DNA of 21,519 bases from Lysobacterales bacterium (GCA_015655035.1 JAATFS010000345.1:1-21519); one strand, 5' to 3'; numbered from the stretch's first letter, positions 7,663 to 15,842 are shown. Made by a program: numbers and translations. Notes: generated from the letters alone by a model not told the origin.

Positions 7663-8688
7663 TTACTTGCTCGCCTGTATCTGGTCGAACAAGCCTCCGT
7701 CGGCGAAGTGCTCGGACTGGGCCTTCGCCCATGAGCCGAAGACCTGCTGGATCGTCACCAGCTCGACCTTGGGGAAACGTGCGACATCGGCAGGATCGGC
7801 GAATTCCGGCTTGCGCGGGCGATAGAAATTCTTGGCCGCAATCTTCTGCCCTTCTGGCGAATACAGATACTTCAGGTACGCCTCGGCGACCTCGCGGGTG
7901 CCGTGCTTGTCGACGTTCTTGTCCACCAGCGCCACCGATGGCTCGGCCAGGATCGACAACTTCGGCACCACGATCTCGAACTTGTCCGGACCCAGCTCTT
8001 CCTGCGCCAGGAAAGCCTCGTTCTCCCACGCCAGCAACACATCGCCGATGCCGCGCTGGACGAAGGTCGTGGTGGCGCCACGCGCACCGGTGTCCAGCAC
8101 CGGCACGTTGCGGAACAGCGCGCGCATGTAGCGCAAGGTACGCTCGCGGTCGCCCTTGAAGATCCGATCGGCATAGGCCCACGCGGCCAGGTAGTTCCAG
8201 CGCGCGCCCCCCGAGGTCTTGGGATTGGGCGTCACCACCGAGATGCCCGAGCGCAGCAGATCCGGCCAATCCTTGATGTTCTTCGGATTGCCCTTGCGCA
8301 CCAGGAACACGATGGTCGAGGTATAGGGCGCGCTGTTGTCGGGCAAGCGCTTTTCCCAGTCGGTCGGGATCAGCTTGGCCTTTTCGGCGATCGCATCCAC
8401 GTCGTAAGCCAGCGCCAACGTCACGACGTCGGCCTGGATGCCGTCGATCACCGCACGCGCCTGCTTGCCGGAGCCGCCATGCGAGGTCTCGATCGTGACG
8501 GTATCGCCCTTGGTCTGCTGCCAGTGCTTGGCGAACGCGGCGTTGTACTCGCGGTAAAGCTCGCGGGTGGGGTCGTACGAGACGTTGAGCAGTTGCACAT
8601 CGCGCGCCATCGCGCCGCCGACGGCCAAAGTCGCCAGGCAGGCGCCCAGCCACAGGCTTGTGCTACGGGAGGTCAGCCATTTCATCAT
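7663..8688 (-). CDS. sbp: Periplasmic sulfate-binding protein
   Basis: Binds sulfate in the periplasm and delivers it to CysT/CysW. The signal peptide is MMKWLTSRS plus a hydrophobic core, cleaved at AMA|RD; the mature protein opens with the Sbp hallmark VQLLNVSYDPTRELY. Sulfate-site phrases HGGSGKQ, DVVTLALAYDVD and NPKTSGGARWNY are intact, as is the C-terminal KYLYSPEGQKIAAKNFYRPR. It resembles E. coli Sbp more than the thiosulfate-binding CysP. Length is 341 residues. GGAGA lies 5 bases before the ATG at 8688 and 8 before the next ATG at 8685, so either may be used. First gene of the operon; CysB-type control is expected from known family biology, but I could not see a clear promoter or CysB site. 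Confidence 0.96.
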   Translation of the reverse strand: MMKWLTSRSTSLWLGACLATLAVGGAMARDVQLLNVSYDPTRELYREYNAAFAKHWQQTKGDTVTIETSHGGSGKQARAVIDGIQADVVTLALAYDVDAIAEKAKLIPTDWEKRLPDNSAPYTSTIVFLVRKGNPKNIKDWPDLLRSGISVVTPNPKTSGGARWNYLAAWAYADRIFKGDRERTLRYMRALFRNVPVLDTGARGATTTFVQRGIGDVLLAWENEAFLAQEELGPDKFEIVVPKLSILAEPSVALVDKNVDKHGTREVAEAYLKYLYSPEGQKIAAKNFYRPRKPEFADPADVARFPKVELVTIQQVFGSWAKAQSEHFADGGLFDQIQASK

Positions 8689-9225
8689 CGGTTCTCCACA
8701 ATCATCAGGACCTGCCAACGCCTGCCGACCAGGCCGGGCATTGGTCATCGAATATCAACACAGAGACGGGTGACGAGAGGGTGGTTCTGTCCGGACATCG
8801 TCGCCCGGATGCGAAGGACAACGGTCTCGGCACCGACGACGACGACAGCATGCGCCGCATCGTCGATCTGCACTACACCATACCGTTCTGCCCACTCCCA
8901 TGCACCCCGGGGCTCCCCATTGGCTCCCGCACCGCGCGCAGTGTCGGCGCGGCTACCGGCACCGGTCCTACCAGGCCACAGGCAATCGCCATCCTGTCCG
9001 CGGAAGCAGACCTGGGACGTCGAATGCGCTCGTAAACCTGCCTGGACACGTGAACTCCTCAATCGGTGATCGGATGAACCCGCGTCCAACCAGAGGCGGA
9101 ATGCTGCAATCGCCTATCGGACAAGAGAAATGACGAAAACGCTGGCACTTATGCCTATTGCGAATGAACAAGCGCTATCGGGCCGAAACGGTAAAATCTG
9201 AAATCTTCCAGCGCCTCGACCCGCC
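8689..9225. other. 537-bp gap between sbp and kbl without a convincing gene
   Basis: This divergent region must hold the promoters of the sbp operon (minus) and kbl (plus). Several open frames cross it on both strands, but none has a good ribosome site, domain or recognisable sequence. Visible items are a 10-bp palindrome TGTCCGGACA (8788-8797), CCCCGGGG near 8906, GAC triplet runs near 8835, and TAAAAT (9192-9197) as a possible kbl -10 box. No tRNA-like fold or terminator was found. A lost or decayed gene is possible. Confidence 0.5.
9192..9197 (+). promoter_or_regulatory. Candidate -10 box of kbl
   Basis: TAAAAT lies 29 to 34 bases ahead of the kbl ATG in an AT-richer patch. No -35 box is found at the right distance; TTGCGA at 9158 is 28 bases away and too far. 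Confidence 0.3.
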
Positions 9226-10434
9226 ATGACCGACACCGCCGCTTCGCTGACCGCCCATTACACCGCCGAGCTGGAATCGATCCAGGCCCAGGGCCTGTTG
9301 AAGTCCGAGCGCATCATCACCAGCCCGCAGTCGGCGGAGATCACCTTGGCCGATGGCCGCAAGGTACTGAACTTCTGCGCCAACAACTACCTGGGGCTGG
9401 CCGATCATCCCGACATCATCCAGGTGGCCAAGGACGCACTGGACACCCATGGCTTCGGCATGGCCTCGGTGCGCTTCATCTGCGGCACTCAGGACCTGCA
9501 CAAGCAGCTGGAACAGACCATTGCCGGCTTCTTCGGCACCGAGGACAGCATCCTCTACGCCGCCTGCTTCGATGCCAACGGCGGCTTGTTCGAGCCGTTG
9601 CTCGGCGAAAACGACGCCATCATTTCCGACGCGCTCAACCACGCCTCGATCATCGACGGCGTGCGCCTGTGCAAGGCCAAACGCTTCCGCTACGCCAACT
9701 GCGACATGGCCGACCTGGAAGCGCAGTTGCAGGCAGCCGACGCGGCCGGGTGCAAGACCAAGCTGATCACCAGCGACGGCGTGTTCTCGATGGATGGCTT
9801 CATCGCTCCGCTGGACCAGATCACCGCGCTGGCGACGAAATACAACGCCCTGGTCCATATCGACGAATGCCATGCGACCGGCTTCCTGGGCGCTACCGGC
9901 CGTGGCTCGGCCGAGTTCAAGGGCGTACTGGACAGGATCGACATCTTCACCGGCACCCTGGGCAAGGCCATGGGCGGAGCGCTCGGCGGCTTCACCGCCG
10001 CCAGGCACGAGGTGATCGAGCTGTTGCGCCAGCGCTCACGCCCCTATCTCTTCTCCAACTCACTGCCGCCTCATGTGGTCGCCGCCGGGATCAAAGCATT
10101 CGAAATGCTCGAGTCGGCCGGGGAGCTGCGCCAACGCCTGGCCGAGAACACCGCCCACTTCCGCCAGCAGATGACGACGCTGGGCTTCGACCTGAAACCA
10201 GGGGAGCATCCGATCAGCCCGGTGATGCTGTACGACGCGCCGCTGGCGCAGAAATTCGCCGAGCGGCTGCTGGAGGAAGGCATCTACGTGATCGGCTTTT
10301 TCTTCCCGGTCGTACCGAAGGGCCAGGCGCGCATCCGTATCCAGATCAGCGCAGCGCACACCCGCGAACAACTGGATCGCGCAATCGCTGCGTTCGCCAA
10401 GATCGGCCGCGAGTTGGGTGTGATCGCCAACTGA
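9226..10434 (+). CDS. kbl: Glycine C-acetyltransferase (2-amino-3-ketobutyrate CoA ligase)
   Basis: A PLP enzyme that cleaves 2-amino-3-ketobutyrate with CoA to glycine and acetyl-CoA, completing threonine breakdown started by Tdh. The 402 residues match the family (E. coli 398). Visible are NFCANNYLGLADHP (about 48-61), the substrate-side FGMASVRFICGTQDLHKQLE, cofactor-binding DECHATG with Asp213 and His216, and FTGTLGKAMGG with the PLP-forming Lys247. The C-terminus holds the conserved FFFPVVPKGQARIRIQISAAH. No Shine-Dalgarno site is visible before the ATG, although homology fixes the start within a few residues. It is alone on the plus strand between minus-strand operons instead of beside tdh. 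Confidence 0.97.
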   Translation: MTDTAASLTAHYTAELESIQAQGLLKSERIITSPQSAEITLADGRKVLNFCANNYLGLADHPDIIQVAKDALDTHGFGMASVRFICGTQDLHKQLEQTIAGFFGTEDSILYAACFDANGGLFEPLLGENDAIISDALNHASIIDGVRLCKAKRFRYANCDMADLEAQLQAADAAGCKTKLITSDGVFSMDGFIAPLDQITALATKYNALVHIDECHATGFLGATGRGSAEFKGVLDRIDIFTGTLGKAMGGALGGFTAARHEVIELLRQRSRPYLFSNSLPPHVVAAGIKAFEMLESAGELRQRLAENTAHFRQQMTTLGFDLKPGEHPISPVMLYDAPLAQKFAERLLEEGIYVIGFFFPVVPKGQARIRIQISAAHTREQLDRAIAAFAKIGRELGVIAN

Positions 10435-10437
10435 GCG

Positions 10438-10455
10438 GGCGCGCGAGGGCGCGCC
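10438..10455. terminator. Small hairpin between convergent kbl and the pseudouridine synthase gene
   Basis: GGCGCGC (10438-10444) pairs with GCGCGCC (10449-10455) across GAGG. It starts 3 bases after the kbl stop and 12 before the opposing stop. There is no T-run, so termination is only presumed from position. Confidence 0.35.
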
Positions 10456-10467
10456 AGCGGGCGTCGG

Positions 10468-11283
10468 TCAGTTGCCGTGAACGGCGTTCGCGGGCATTGC
10501 CTCCGGCGCCAGCGCCCTGACCTCCTCGGCGCTCAGGTGACGCCAGGCCCGCTTCTCCAGCGACTCCGTCGCCAGCGTTCCGATCGCCACCCGCACCAGC
10601 CGCAACACGCCGATATCCAACCCGGCCAACAACCGCCGGATCTGCCGGTTGCGGCCTTCGTCGAGCACGATCTCCAACCATGCGTTGCGGGTGCCTGTGC
10701 GCAGCAGCAACGCCGACTTCGCACGCAACCAATCCTCGCCGTCCCGCACTCCGGCCTGAAGCGCCTGCAATTGTTGCGGCGACGGCAGGCAATCCACCTG
10801 CACGTGGTAAGTCTTGTCCGGGCCGCGCTCGGGATCGGTGATCGCCGCAGCCCATTGCGGGTCGTTGCTGAACAGCAAAAGACCTTCGCTGGCCTTGTCC
10901 AGGCGCCCTACCGGCGCCAGCCAGGGCAGGCCGGCGCCGTCGAAACATCGATAGACAGTGTCGCGGCCACGCTCATCCTGCGCGGTCGTGACCAGGCCAC
11001 GCGGCTTGTTGAGCATGAGGTAGATACGTTGCCGATCAGCCAAGGGCTGACCGTCGAGGGTGATGCGCTGACGGTCCCCTTGGATCGGGAATTCGGGATC
11101 GCGCACGATCCGGCCATCGACCCCGACCCGGCCTTCGACGATCCAGCGTGCCGCCTCGCTGCGCGAACAAACGCCCGCCTTGGAGAGCACACGCGCCAGA
11201 CCGTGGCGCGGCGTCGCACCGGCGCCAGCGGGAGCGCCGGACTTACGTGGCCGGACCGATGCCGACGGATTCCGCCGGTTCAT
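10468..11283 (-). CDS. rRNA pseudouridine synthase, RsuA/RluB/E/F family
   Basis: Converts a specific uridine of ribosomal RNA to pseudouridine. The 271 residues comprise a basic tail (1-27), an S4 RNA-binding domain (about 28-75: LARVLSKAGVCSRSEAARWI) and the catalytic domain with LNKPRGLVTT and GRLDKASEGLLLFSND, where Asp129 is the expected nucleophile. The late EGRNRQIRRLL motif is also typical. Which member it is (RsuA on 16S, or RluB, RluE, RluF on 23S) cannot be told safely, so no symbol is given. It begins 18 bases after the upstream small secreted-protein gene on the same strand and is probably co-transcribed with it. The ribosome site before the ATG at 11283 is poor. Confidence 0.92.
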   Translation of the reverse strand: MNRRNPSASVRPRKSGAPAGAGATPRHGLARVLSKAGVCSRSEAARWIVEGRVGVDGRIVRDPEFPIQGDRQRITLDGQPLADRQRIYLMLNKPRGLVTTAQDERGRDTVYRCFDGAGLPWLAPVGRLDKASEGLLLFSNDPQWAAAITDPERGPDKTYHVQVDCLPSPQQLQALQAGVRDGEDWLRAKSALLLRTGTRNAWLEIVLDEGRNRQIRRLLAGLDIGVLRLVRVAIGTLATESLEKRAWRHLSAEEVRALAPEAMPANAVHGN

Positions 11284-11301
11284 CCTGCCCGACCTATCGG
11301 A

Positions 11302-11790
11302 TTACTTGACTTCGACAGGCACTGCAGGCGCTGCCGCCGCAGTGGCCGGAATCGGGCGAGCCTTTACCACGCGCACGCCACGCGCCTTCATCCACGAGTC
11401 GAACTCCTCGGCCGTCATGCGCTTACCACCCTGGCTCATGTCGAAGCGCCAAGGCGAATTGTCGAACGCGGTCTGGGGCTTGTAGGCGGCGGGATCGCTG
11501 GCATCGACAGCGCCACCGGCCGGCATCACCTTGGCCAGATCCTGACAGCCCTCCACACGCAGACGCAGCAATACTCGATCGACCGACTGCTCACTGCTGA
11601 ACGCTTGCGCCAGAACGCCACTGGGCGCACCAAGCTGGACGCTACGCACATAGAACTCGGCGGCAGCCGGGGCAACCACGGTTGCCGGCAACGGCAGCGG
11701 CTGGGCCATGCCACCACCTGCGCAATTGGGCGCGGCATAGGCCACGGGCATCAGGGCGAGACACAGCAATCCGGTTGCAATGCGCAGCAT
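11302..11790 (-). CDS. Small secreted protein of unknown function
   Basis: I do not recognise a named family. The 162-residue product has a clear signal peptide (1-19, cleavage AYA|AP) and is therefore periplasmic or exported. The mature part has two cysteines (PNCAGGG and EGCQDL), which could form a disulfide, a central segment that may be a beta-rich domain (EFYVRSVQLG, RVLLRLRVEGC), an FDNSPWRFDMSQGGKRM stretch and an acidic helix (MTAEEFDSWMKARGVRV) before an Ala/Pro-rich tail. The start at 11790 has GGAAG 7 bases upstream; an ATG at 11805 overlaps that site and would spoil the signal peptide. A good promoter lies just upstream. It precedes the pseudouridine synthase gene by 18 bases, but a functional link is not evident. 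Confidence 0.8.
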   Translation of the reverse strand: MLRIATGLLCLALMPVAYAAPNCAGGGMAQPLPLPATVVAPAAAEFYVRSVQLGAPSGVLAQAFSSEQSVDRVLLRLRVEGCQDLAKVMPAGGAVDASDPAAYKPQTAFDNSPWRFDMSQGGKRMTAEEFDSWMKARGVRVVKARPIPATAAAAPAVPVEVK

Positions 11791-11822
11791 CGGGAAATCT
11801 TCCATTGAAGGGCAACGCGGCG

Positions 11823-11851
11823 AGTTTAGGCACGCATTGCCCGGCTTTCAA
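11823..11851 (-). promoter_or_regulatory. Promoter of the secreted protein / pseudouridine synthase pair
   Basis: On the minus strand TTGAAA (11851-11846) and TAAACT (11828-11823) are separated by exactly 17 bases. Transcription would start near 11816, leaving a leader of about 26 bases before the ATG at 11790. This is the best sigma-70-type promoter I found in the window. Confidence 0.6.
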
Positions 11852-11874
11852 CAGATTTCATGCAAAACTTTCGA

Positions 11875-11927
11875 TGAATACGGCAAATACCTGTATTCAA
11901 AGGAAAAATAGATATTAGACGTACAGG
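11875..11927. repeat. Overlapping inverted repeats in an AT-rich intergenic patch
   Basis: TGAATAC (11875-11881) pairs with GTATTCA (11893-11899), and CCTGTA (11890-11895) pairs with TACAGG (11922-11927). They lie upstream of the promoter at 11823-11851 and beyond the mopB terminator, so they could be operator sites for the minus-strand pair. Confidence 0.35.
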
Positions 11928-11938
11928 AATGTGCACAA

Positions 11939-11971
11939 AAACAAAGCCCGGCACTAGGCCGGGCTTTGTTT
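11939..11971 (-). terminator. Rho-independent terminator of the MopB-like gene
   Basis: A perfect 14-bp stem (11939-11952 with 11958-11971) with the loop ACTAG. Read on the minus strand it ends in TTTGTTTTTG. It lies 19 bases after the OmpA-family stop codon. Confidence 0.9.
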
Positions 11972-11989
11972 GAATCACTGCAAGTCCAA

Positions 11990-13081
11990 TTAGTTCTGGA
12001 CGTTCAGCTCGGTACGACGGTTCTTCGCACGGCCTTCCGGATTGTCCGAACCATCCGTGTTGGTGTTCGGAGCAATCGGACGGCTCTCGCCGTAGCCGAT
12101 CGGGCCGACCAGACGCGAAGCGTCCACACCATTGCTGGTCAGGTACTCGTACACGGTCTTGGCGCGACGCTCCGACAGCTTCTGGTTGTAGGCATCGGTG
12201 CCCTTCGAGTCGGTGTGACCAGCGACTTCGACGCGCAGATCCGGGTAACGCTTCAGGATCTCGGTGGCCTCGCTCAGGATCGAAACCGCATCCGGACGCA
12301 GGGTCGACTTGTCGTAGTCAAAGTTCACGCCCTTCAGGTCGATCGACACCGGCACCGGGCAACCGTCCGGACCAATGGTCTGGCCAGGCTGCGAATCCGG
12401 GCACTTGTCGTCGCAGTTGTTGACGCCGTCACCGTCGTCATCCAGGTCTGCGCAGCTCGGAGCAACCGGGGCCGGAGCCGCAGCCGCAACCGGAGCAGGT
12501 CCCAGCGGGATCACGACACCGACCGAAGCCAGCACGTCGCCGAACCAGTCTTCCGACGGAGCAGCAACGCTCTGGTCGTCGAAGTCAGCGCGATAGGCAA
12601 CTTCGGCACGCACAGCAACGCGCTTCTCGAAGGTGGTCTGCAGACCAACGCCGACCTTGGCGGCGAATTCGCCGTCCTTACGCTCGCCAGGCGAGTTCGG
12701 GTTCGGGAACGCGTCGAACTCTTCCTCGGTCTTCTGGTAACCCAGACCGAACAGCAGGTAGGGGTTCCAGCCGCGGCCTTCCTTGACGAAGTGGCGACGC
12801 AGGTCGAACGAGATGCCGTACTGGCTCCAGTTCAGGTCCTGGTTGTCATCGAAGTTCGGGTTCTGATAGTTCAGCTCGCCGTCCAGCGACCAGTTGGGGC
12901 TGATGAACTTGCCCAGGCCCAGGGTCACAAACGGAGCATCATTGGTCAGACGGTCGCTGTCCTGGAAATTGAAGCCAGCCGAACCGGTCAGGTACCAACG
13001 GTCGTCGAACTCCTGCGCGGAAGCTGCCTGGGCTACAGCCAGACCGCCCAGCAACGCGGCAGTGAGAATTTTCTTGTTCAT
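11990..13081 (-). CDS. mopB: OmpA family outer-membrane protein, MopB-like
   Basis: A major outer-membrane protein that anchors the membrane to peptidoglycan, 363 residues. The signal peptide is 1-22 (ASA|QE). An N-terminal beta barrel of eight-strand type covers roughly 23-195, followed by an Ala/Pro linker. A short Asp-rich, cysteine-bearing segment (DLDDDGDGVNNCDDKCPD) like a thrombospondin type 3 calcium-binding repeat comes next. The C-terminal OmpA peptidoglycan-binding domain (about 250-363) has VNFDYDKSTL, the binding Asp in VAGHTDSKGT, and the Arg in LSERRA. The strong site AAGGAG lies 8 bases before the ATG and a strong terminator follows, fitting high expression. The MopB name rests on remembered similarity to the Xylella and Xanthomonas protein; the OmpA family call is firm. 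Confidence 0.95.
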   Translation of the reverse strand: MNKKILTAALLGGLAVAQAASAQEFDDRWYLTGSAGFNFQDSDRLTNDAPFVTLGLGKFISPNWSLDGELNYQNPNFDDNQDLNWSQYGISFDLRRHFVKEGRGWNPYLLFGLGYQKTEEEFDAFPNPNSPGERKDGEFAAKVGVGLQTTFEKRVAVRAEVAYRADFDDQSVAAPSEDWFGDVLASVGVVIPLGPAPVAAAAPAPVAPSCADLDDDGDGVNNCDDKCPDSQPGQTIGPDGCPVPVSIDLKGVNFDYDKSTLRPDAVSILSEATEILKRYPDLRVEVAGHTDSKGTDAYNQKLSERRAKTVYEYLTSNGVDASRLVGPIGYGESRPIAPNTNTDGSDNPEGRAKNRRTELNVQN

Positions 13082-13562
13082 TTATACAGCTCCTTGTTTC
13101 AGGGAGATAAACCAAAAGTGGCATGGTTCGGTACGGATGCTCGTCACATCCAGACGGCATTGGTTCCGCACGCCATCGCGGCGCAGATTAAGCCCGCTTA
13201 AGTGAAGATCGCGTTAACGGCGATATAACATGTGAAACCAAAGGCAAGGCCGACCGACGGCCGACCTCGCAACGTATACAGCTTTATGAAGTCGCGCAAT
13301 GCCCTTCGCCTTCACACGCGGCGCGATTCCGCGCGTGGCCAGACCTGTATCAGGCGAGGATTCCACGTACAGACTAACGCATGGCGACCGGCATTGCCGG
13401 CCGGCGCGCAATTCGGCAGCGGCCGGGTTGCGCAGGATCCCGCAGTGGGCGCCTGACAGCGGGCCCCGAATCTCGCTGCGGCACCGGGGTACGCCGACGG
13501 GGGCACTTGCCGGATCCGCGCATTCGCGCAAAATGGAGGCCTCCGTACGCCAGCGTATCCAT
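13082..13562. other. 481-bp divergent gap between mopB and fadH
   Basis: It must hold the mopB promoter (minus) and the fadH promoter (plus), but I see no convincing -35/-10 pair for either. The part next to mopB is AT-richer, with several TTAA and TATA patches. A stem of 8 bp with a one-base bulge lies at 13315-13337 (CACGCG with CGCGTG at its ends), and a GGCCGACC direct repeat lies near 13249. Open frames here lack ribosome sites and recognisable sequence. Confidence 0.5.
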
Positions 13563-15599
13563 ATGCCGCCCGCCAACGAAGCTGTCTCCGCCTACCCGCA
13601 TTTGTTCACCCCGCTCGACCTTGGCTTCACCCAGTTGCGCAACCGGGTGCTGATGGGCTCGATGCACACTGGCCTCGAAGACCGGTCCAGGGACTTTCCC
13701 CGTCTGGCGGCATACTTTGCCGAACGTGCCGCGGGCGGAGTTGGCCTGATCGTCACCGGCGGCTTCGCCCCCAATGTGGTGGGCTGGCTCACCCCGTTCG
13801 GCAGCAAGCTGTCATGGCCGTGGGAGGCGCGTGCGCACCGCCAGGTCACCGGCGCGGTGCATGGCCACGGCGCCAAGATCTGCCTGCAGTTGCTGCATGC
13901 CGGGCGCTACTCCTACCACCCCCTGTCGGTGGCCCCGTCGCAGCTGAAGGCCCCGATCAACCCGTTCACGCCCCGGGCGCTGTCGGCCGGCGGAGTCGAG
14001 CGCCAGATCAAGGCCTACGCCAACGCCGCCCGGCTGGCGCGCGAGGCCGGCTACGACGGGGTCGAGGTGATGGGCTCGGAGGGGTATCTGATCAACGAGT
14101 TCATCGCCCCACGCACCAACCGGCGCAACGACGCCTGGGGCGGCGATCCCGCCCGGCGCATGCGCTTTGCGGTGGAGATCGTGCGCCGCATCCGCGAGGC
14201 CTGCGGACCGGATTTCATCATCATCTACCGGCTGTCGCTGGTGGACCTGGTCGAGGACGGCAGCCAGTGGCAGGAGATCCTGGCCCAGGCACAGGCGATC
14301 GAGGCGGCAGGCGCCACCCTCATAAATTCCGGCATCGGCTGGCACGAGGCGCGCATTCCCACCATCGCCACCTCGGTGCCGCGCGGGGCGTTCGCCGGTG
14401 TCACTGCCAAGCTGCGCCCGCACTTGCGCGTGCCGGTGATCGCGAGCAACCGCATCAACATGCCGGACGTGGCCGAACGCATCCTTGCCGACGGCGCCGC
14501 CGACATGGTGTCGCTGGCACGCCCGCTACTGGCCGATCCGCAATGGGTGAGCAAGGCCCGCGCCGGCTCCGCGAACACGATCAACACCTGCATCGCATGC
14601 AATCAGGCGTGCCTGGACCATGCATTCGAGAAAAAGCTCGCCAGTTGCCTGGTCAACCCACGCGCCGCGCACGAGACCGAACTCAACTACACCGCGACCC
14701 CCGCCCCGCGCTCCATCGCTGTGGTCGGCGCCGGGCCCGCCGGCCTGGCCTGCGCCACGGTGGCGGCCGAGCGTGGCCACCGGGTCACCCTGTTCGACGC
14801 GGCCAGCGAGATCGGCGGACAATTCAACGTGGCCAAGCGCGTCCCCGGCAAGGAAGAGTTTCACGAGACCCTTCGCTACTTCCGCCACAAGGTGGAAGCC
14901 ACCGGGGTCGAATTGCGACTGCATACCCAGGTGCAGGCGCAGGATCTGGCAGGCTTCGACGAGGTGGTACTGGCCACCGGCATCGTGCCGCGCAAGCTCG
15001 ACATCCCTGGCGCCGATCACCCCATGGTCGTCAGCTACCTGGACGTGCTACTGGGACGGGTACAGGCCGCCGCAAAGGTGGCCATCATCGGCGCCGGCGG
15101 CATCGGCTTCGACGTCGGCGAATACCTCGTGCACGCAGGCGAATCGTCATCGCTGGATGTCTCGCGCTGGATGGCCGAATGGGGCGTGGACCCCAGCTTC
15201 GAGACGCGCGGCGCATTGACCCGCCCGCGCCCGGAAGCCCCGGCGCGCGAGGTCTGGCTGTTGCAGCGCAGTCCTGGCCGCCCCGGCGCACGCCTGGGCA
15301 AGACCACTGGCTGGATCCACCGCGCGACGCTTAAGGCCAAGGGCGTGAAGATGCTCGGCGGCGTGGAGTATCTGGGCATCGACGACCGTGGCCTGCATCT
15401 GCGTGTGGATGGCAGCGAACAAACGCTGGATGTCGGCACTGTGGTGATCTGCGCCGGCCAGGAACCCCGCCGCGAGCTACTCGCCGCGTTGCAGTCGGCC
15501 GGCCACTCGCCGCACCTGATCGGCGGTGCCGATCTGGCCACGGAACTCGACGCAAAACGGGCGATCGACCAGGGCAGTCGCCTGGCCACCCGCCTCTGA
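13563..15599 (+). CDS. fadH: NADPH-dependent 2,4-dienoyl-CoA reductase
   Basis: Reduces 2,4-dienoyl-CoA during beta-oxidation of unsaturated fatty acids. The 678 residues match E. coli FadH (672) along the whole length. The N-terminal flavin barrel starts YPHLFTPLDLGFTQLRNRVL and carries GSEGYLINEF (expected active-site Tyr) and GIGWHEARIPT (expected His). The 4Fe-4S cysteines are Cys343, Cys346, Cys350 and Cys362. FAD binding uses GAGPAG (389-394) and NADPH binding GAGGIG (510-515). The C-terminal TTGWIHRATL and VVICAGQEPRRELL are typical. The start at 13563 is chosen from homology; no Shine-Dalgarno site is visible, and an in-frame ATG at 13533 would add ten unlikely residues. Stands alone, with no other fad gene in the window. 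Confidence 0.96.
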   Translation: MPPANEAVSAYPHLFTPLDLGFTQLRNRVLMGSMHTGLEDRSRDFPRLAAYFAERAAGGVGLIVTGGFAPNVVGWLTPFGSKLSWPWEARAHRQVTGAVHGHGAKICLQLLHAGRYSYHPLSVAPSQLKAPINPFTPRALSAGGVERQIKAYANAARLAREAGYDGVEVMGSEGYLINEFIAPRTNRRNDAWGGDPARRMRFAVEIVRRIREACGPDFIIIYRLSLVDLVEDGSQWQEILAQAQAIEAAGATLINSGIGWHEARIPTIATSVPRGAFAGVTAKLRPHLRVPVIASNRINMPDVAERILADGAADMVSLARPLLADPQWVSKARAGSANTINTCIACNQACLDHAFEKKLASCLVNPRAAHETELNYTATPAPRSIAVVGAGPAGLACATVAAERGHRVTLFDAASEIGGQFNVAKRVPGKEEFHETLRYFRHKVEATGVELRLHTQVQAQDLAGFDEVVLATGIVPRKLDIPGADHPMVVSYLDVLLGRVQAAAKVAIIGAGGIGFDVGEYLVHAGESSSLDVSRWMAEWGVDPSFETRGALTRPRPEAPAREVWLLQRSPGRPGARLGKTTGWIHRATLKAKGVKMLGGVEYLGIDDRGLHLRVDGSEQTLDVGTVVICAGQEPRRELLAALQSAGHSPHLIGGADLATELDAKRAIDQGSRLATRL

Positions 15600-15842
15600 A
15601 CCGCGCTGGGAGAGTGAAAGTCAAGTGAAAGAATTCAGGCCCGGTTGGGCCACAGCGACCTACCTTGCGCCAACTTTTTGACCCGTCGGCTTTTCCCGGC
15701 GGGCTTCTCCTGCACGAGTTCCTTCGTCGGAGACCCGGGCGGCCCGTGGCAAGCCGCCTCCCCATGACGCCAAGTCCTTGTCTCGTCCTTCTTCCACTTT
15801 GTGAAGGGTGGCGAGAGGGGCCCATACGGAGCAAGGAGTTGT
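15600..15842 (+). other. Hairpin-rich leader upstream of the cell-wall hydrolase
   Basis: The gap holds several short hairpins on the plus strand: 15638-15651 (GGCCC/GGGCC), 15682-15703 (8-bp stem with one G-U pair, loop CTTTTC), 15737-15759 (GGCGGC/GCCGCC) and 15791-15806 (6 bp with one bulge). The first two could help terminate fadH; the rest would be in the leader of the downstream gene. A minus-strand open frame crosses the region, ending at 15635, with a Lys/Arg-rich end (KPAGKSRRVKKLAQG), but it has no good start and overlaps the hydrolase gene. Confidence 0.4.

Noticed and set aside
7903..9069. Plus-strand open frame spanning sbp and part of the 537-bp gap
   Set aside because: Most of it is antisense to sbp, and the extension into the gap has no recognisable domain.
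8745..9089. 114-codon minus-strand frame upstream of sbp
   Set aside because: No ribosome site, and the translated sequence looks random; it would also cover the place where the sbp promoter should be.
9143..9161. Sigma-54-like TGGCAC ... TTGC upstream of kbl
   Set aside because: The spacing is 9 bases instead of 5, so the -24 and -12 elements are out of phase.
11966..13201. Long plus-strand open frame opposite mopB
   Set aside because: The minus-strand product is an intact OmpA-family protein with signal peptide, ribosome site and terminator; the plus-strand product is low complexity.
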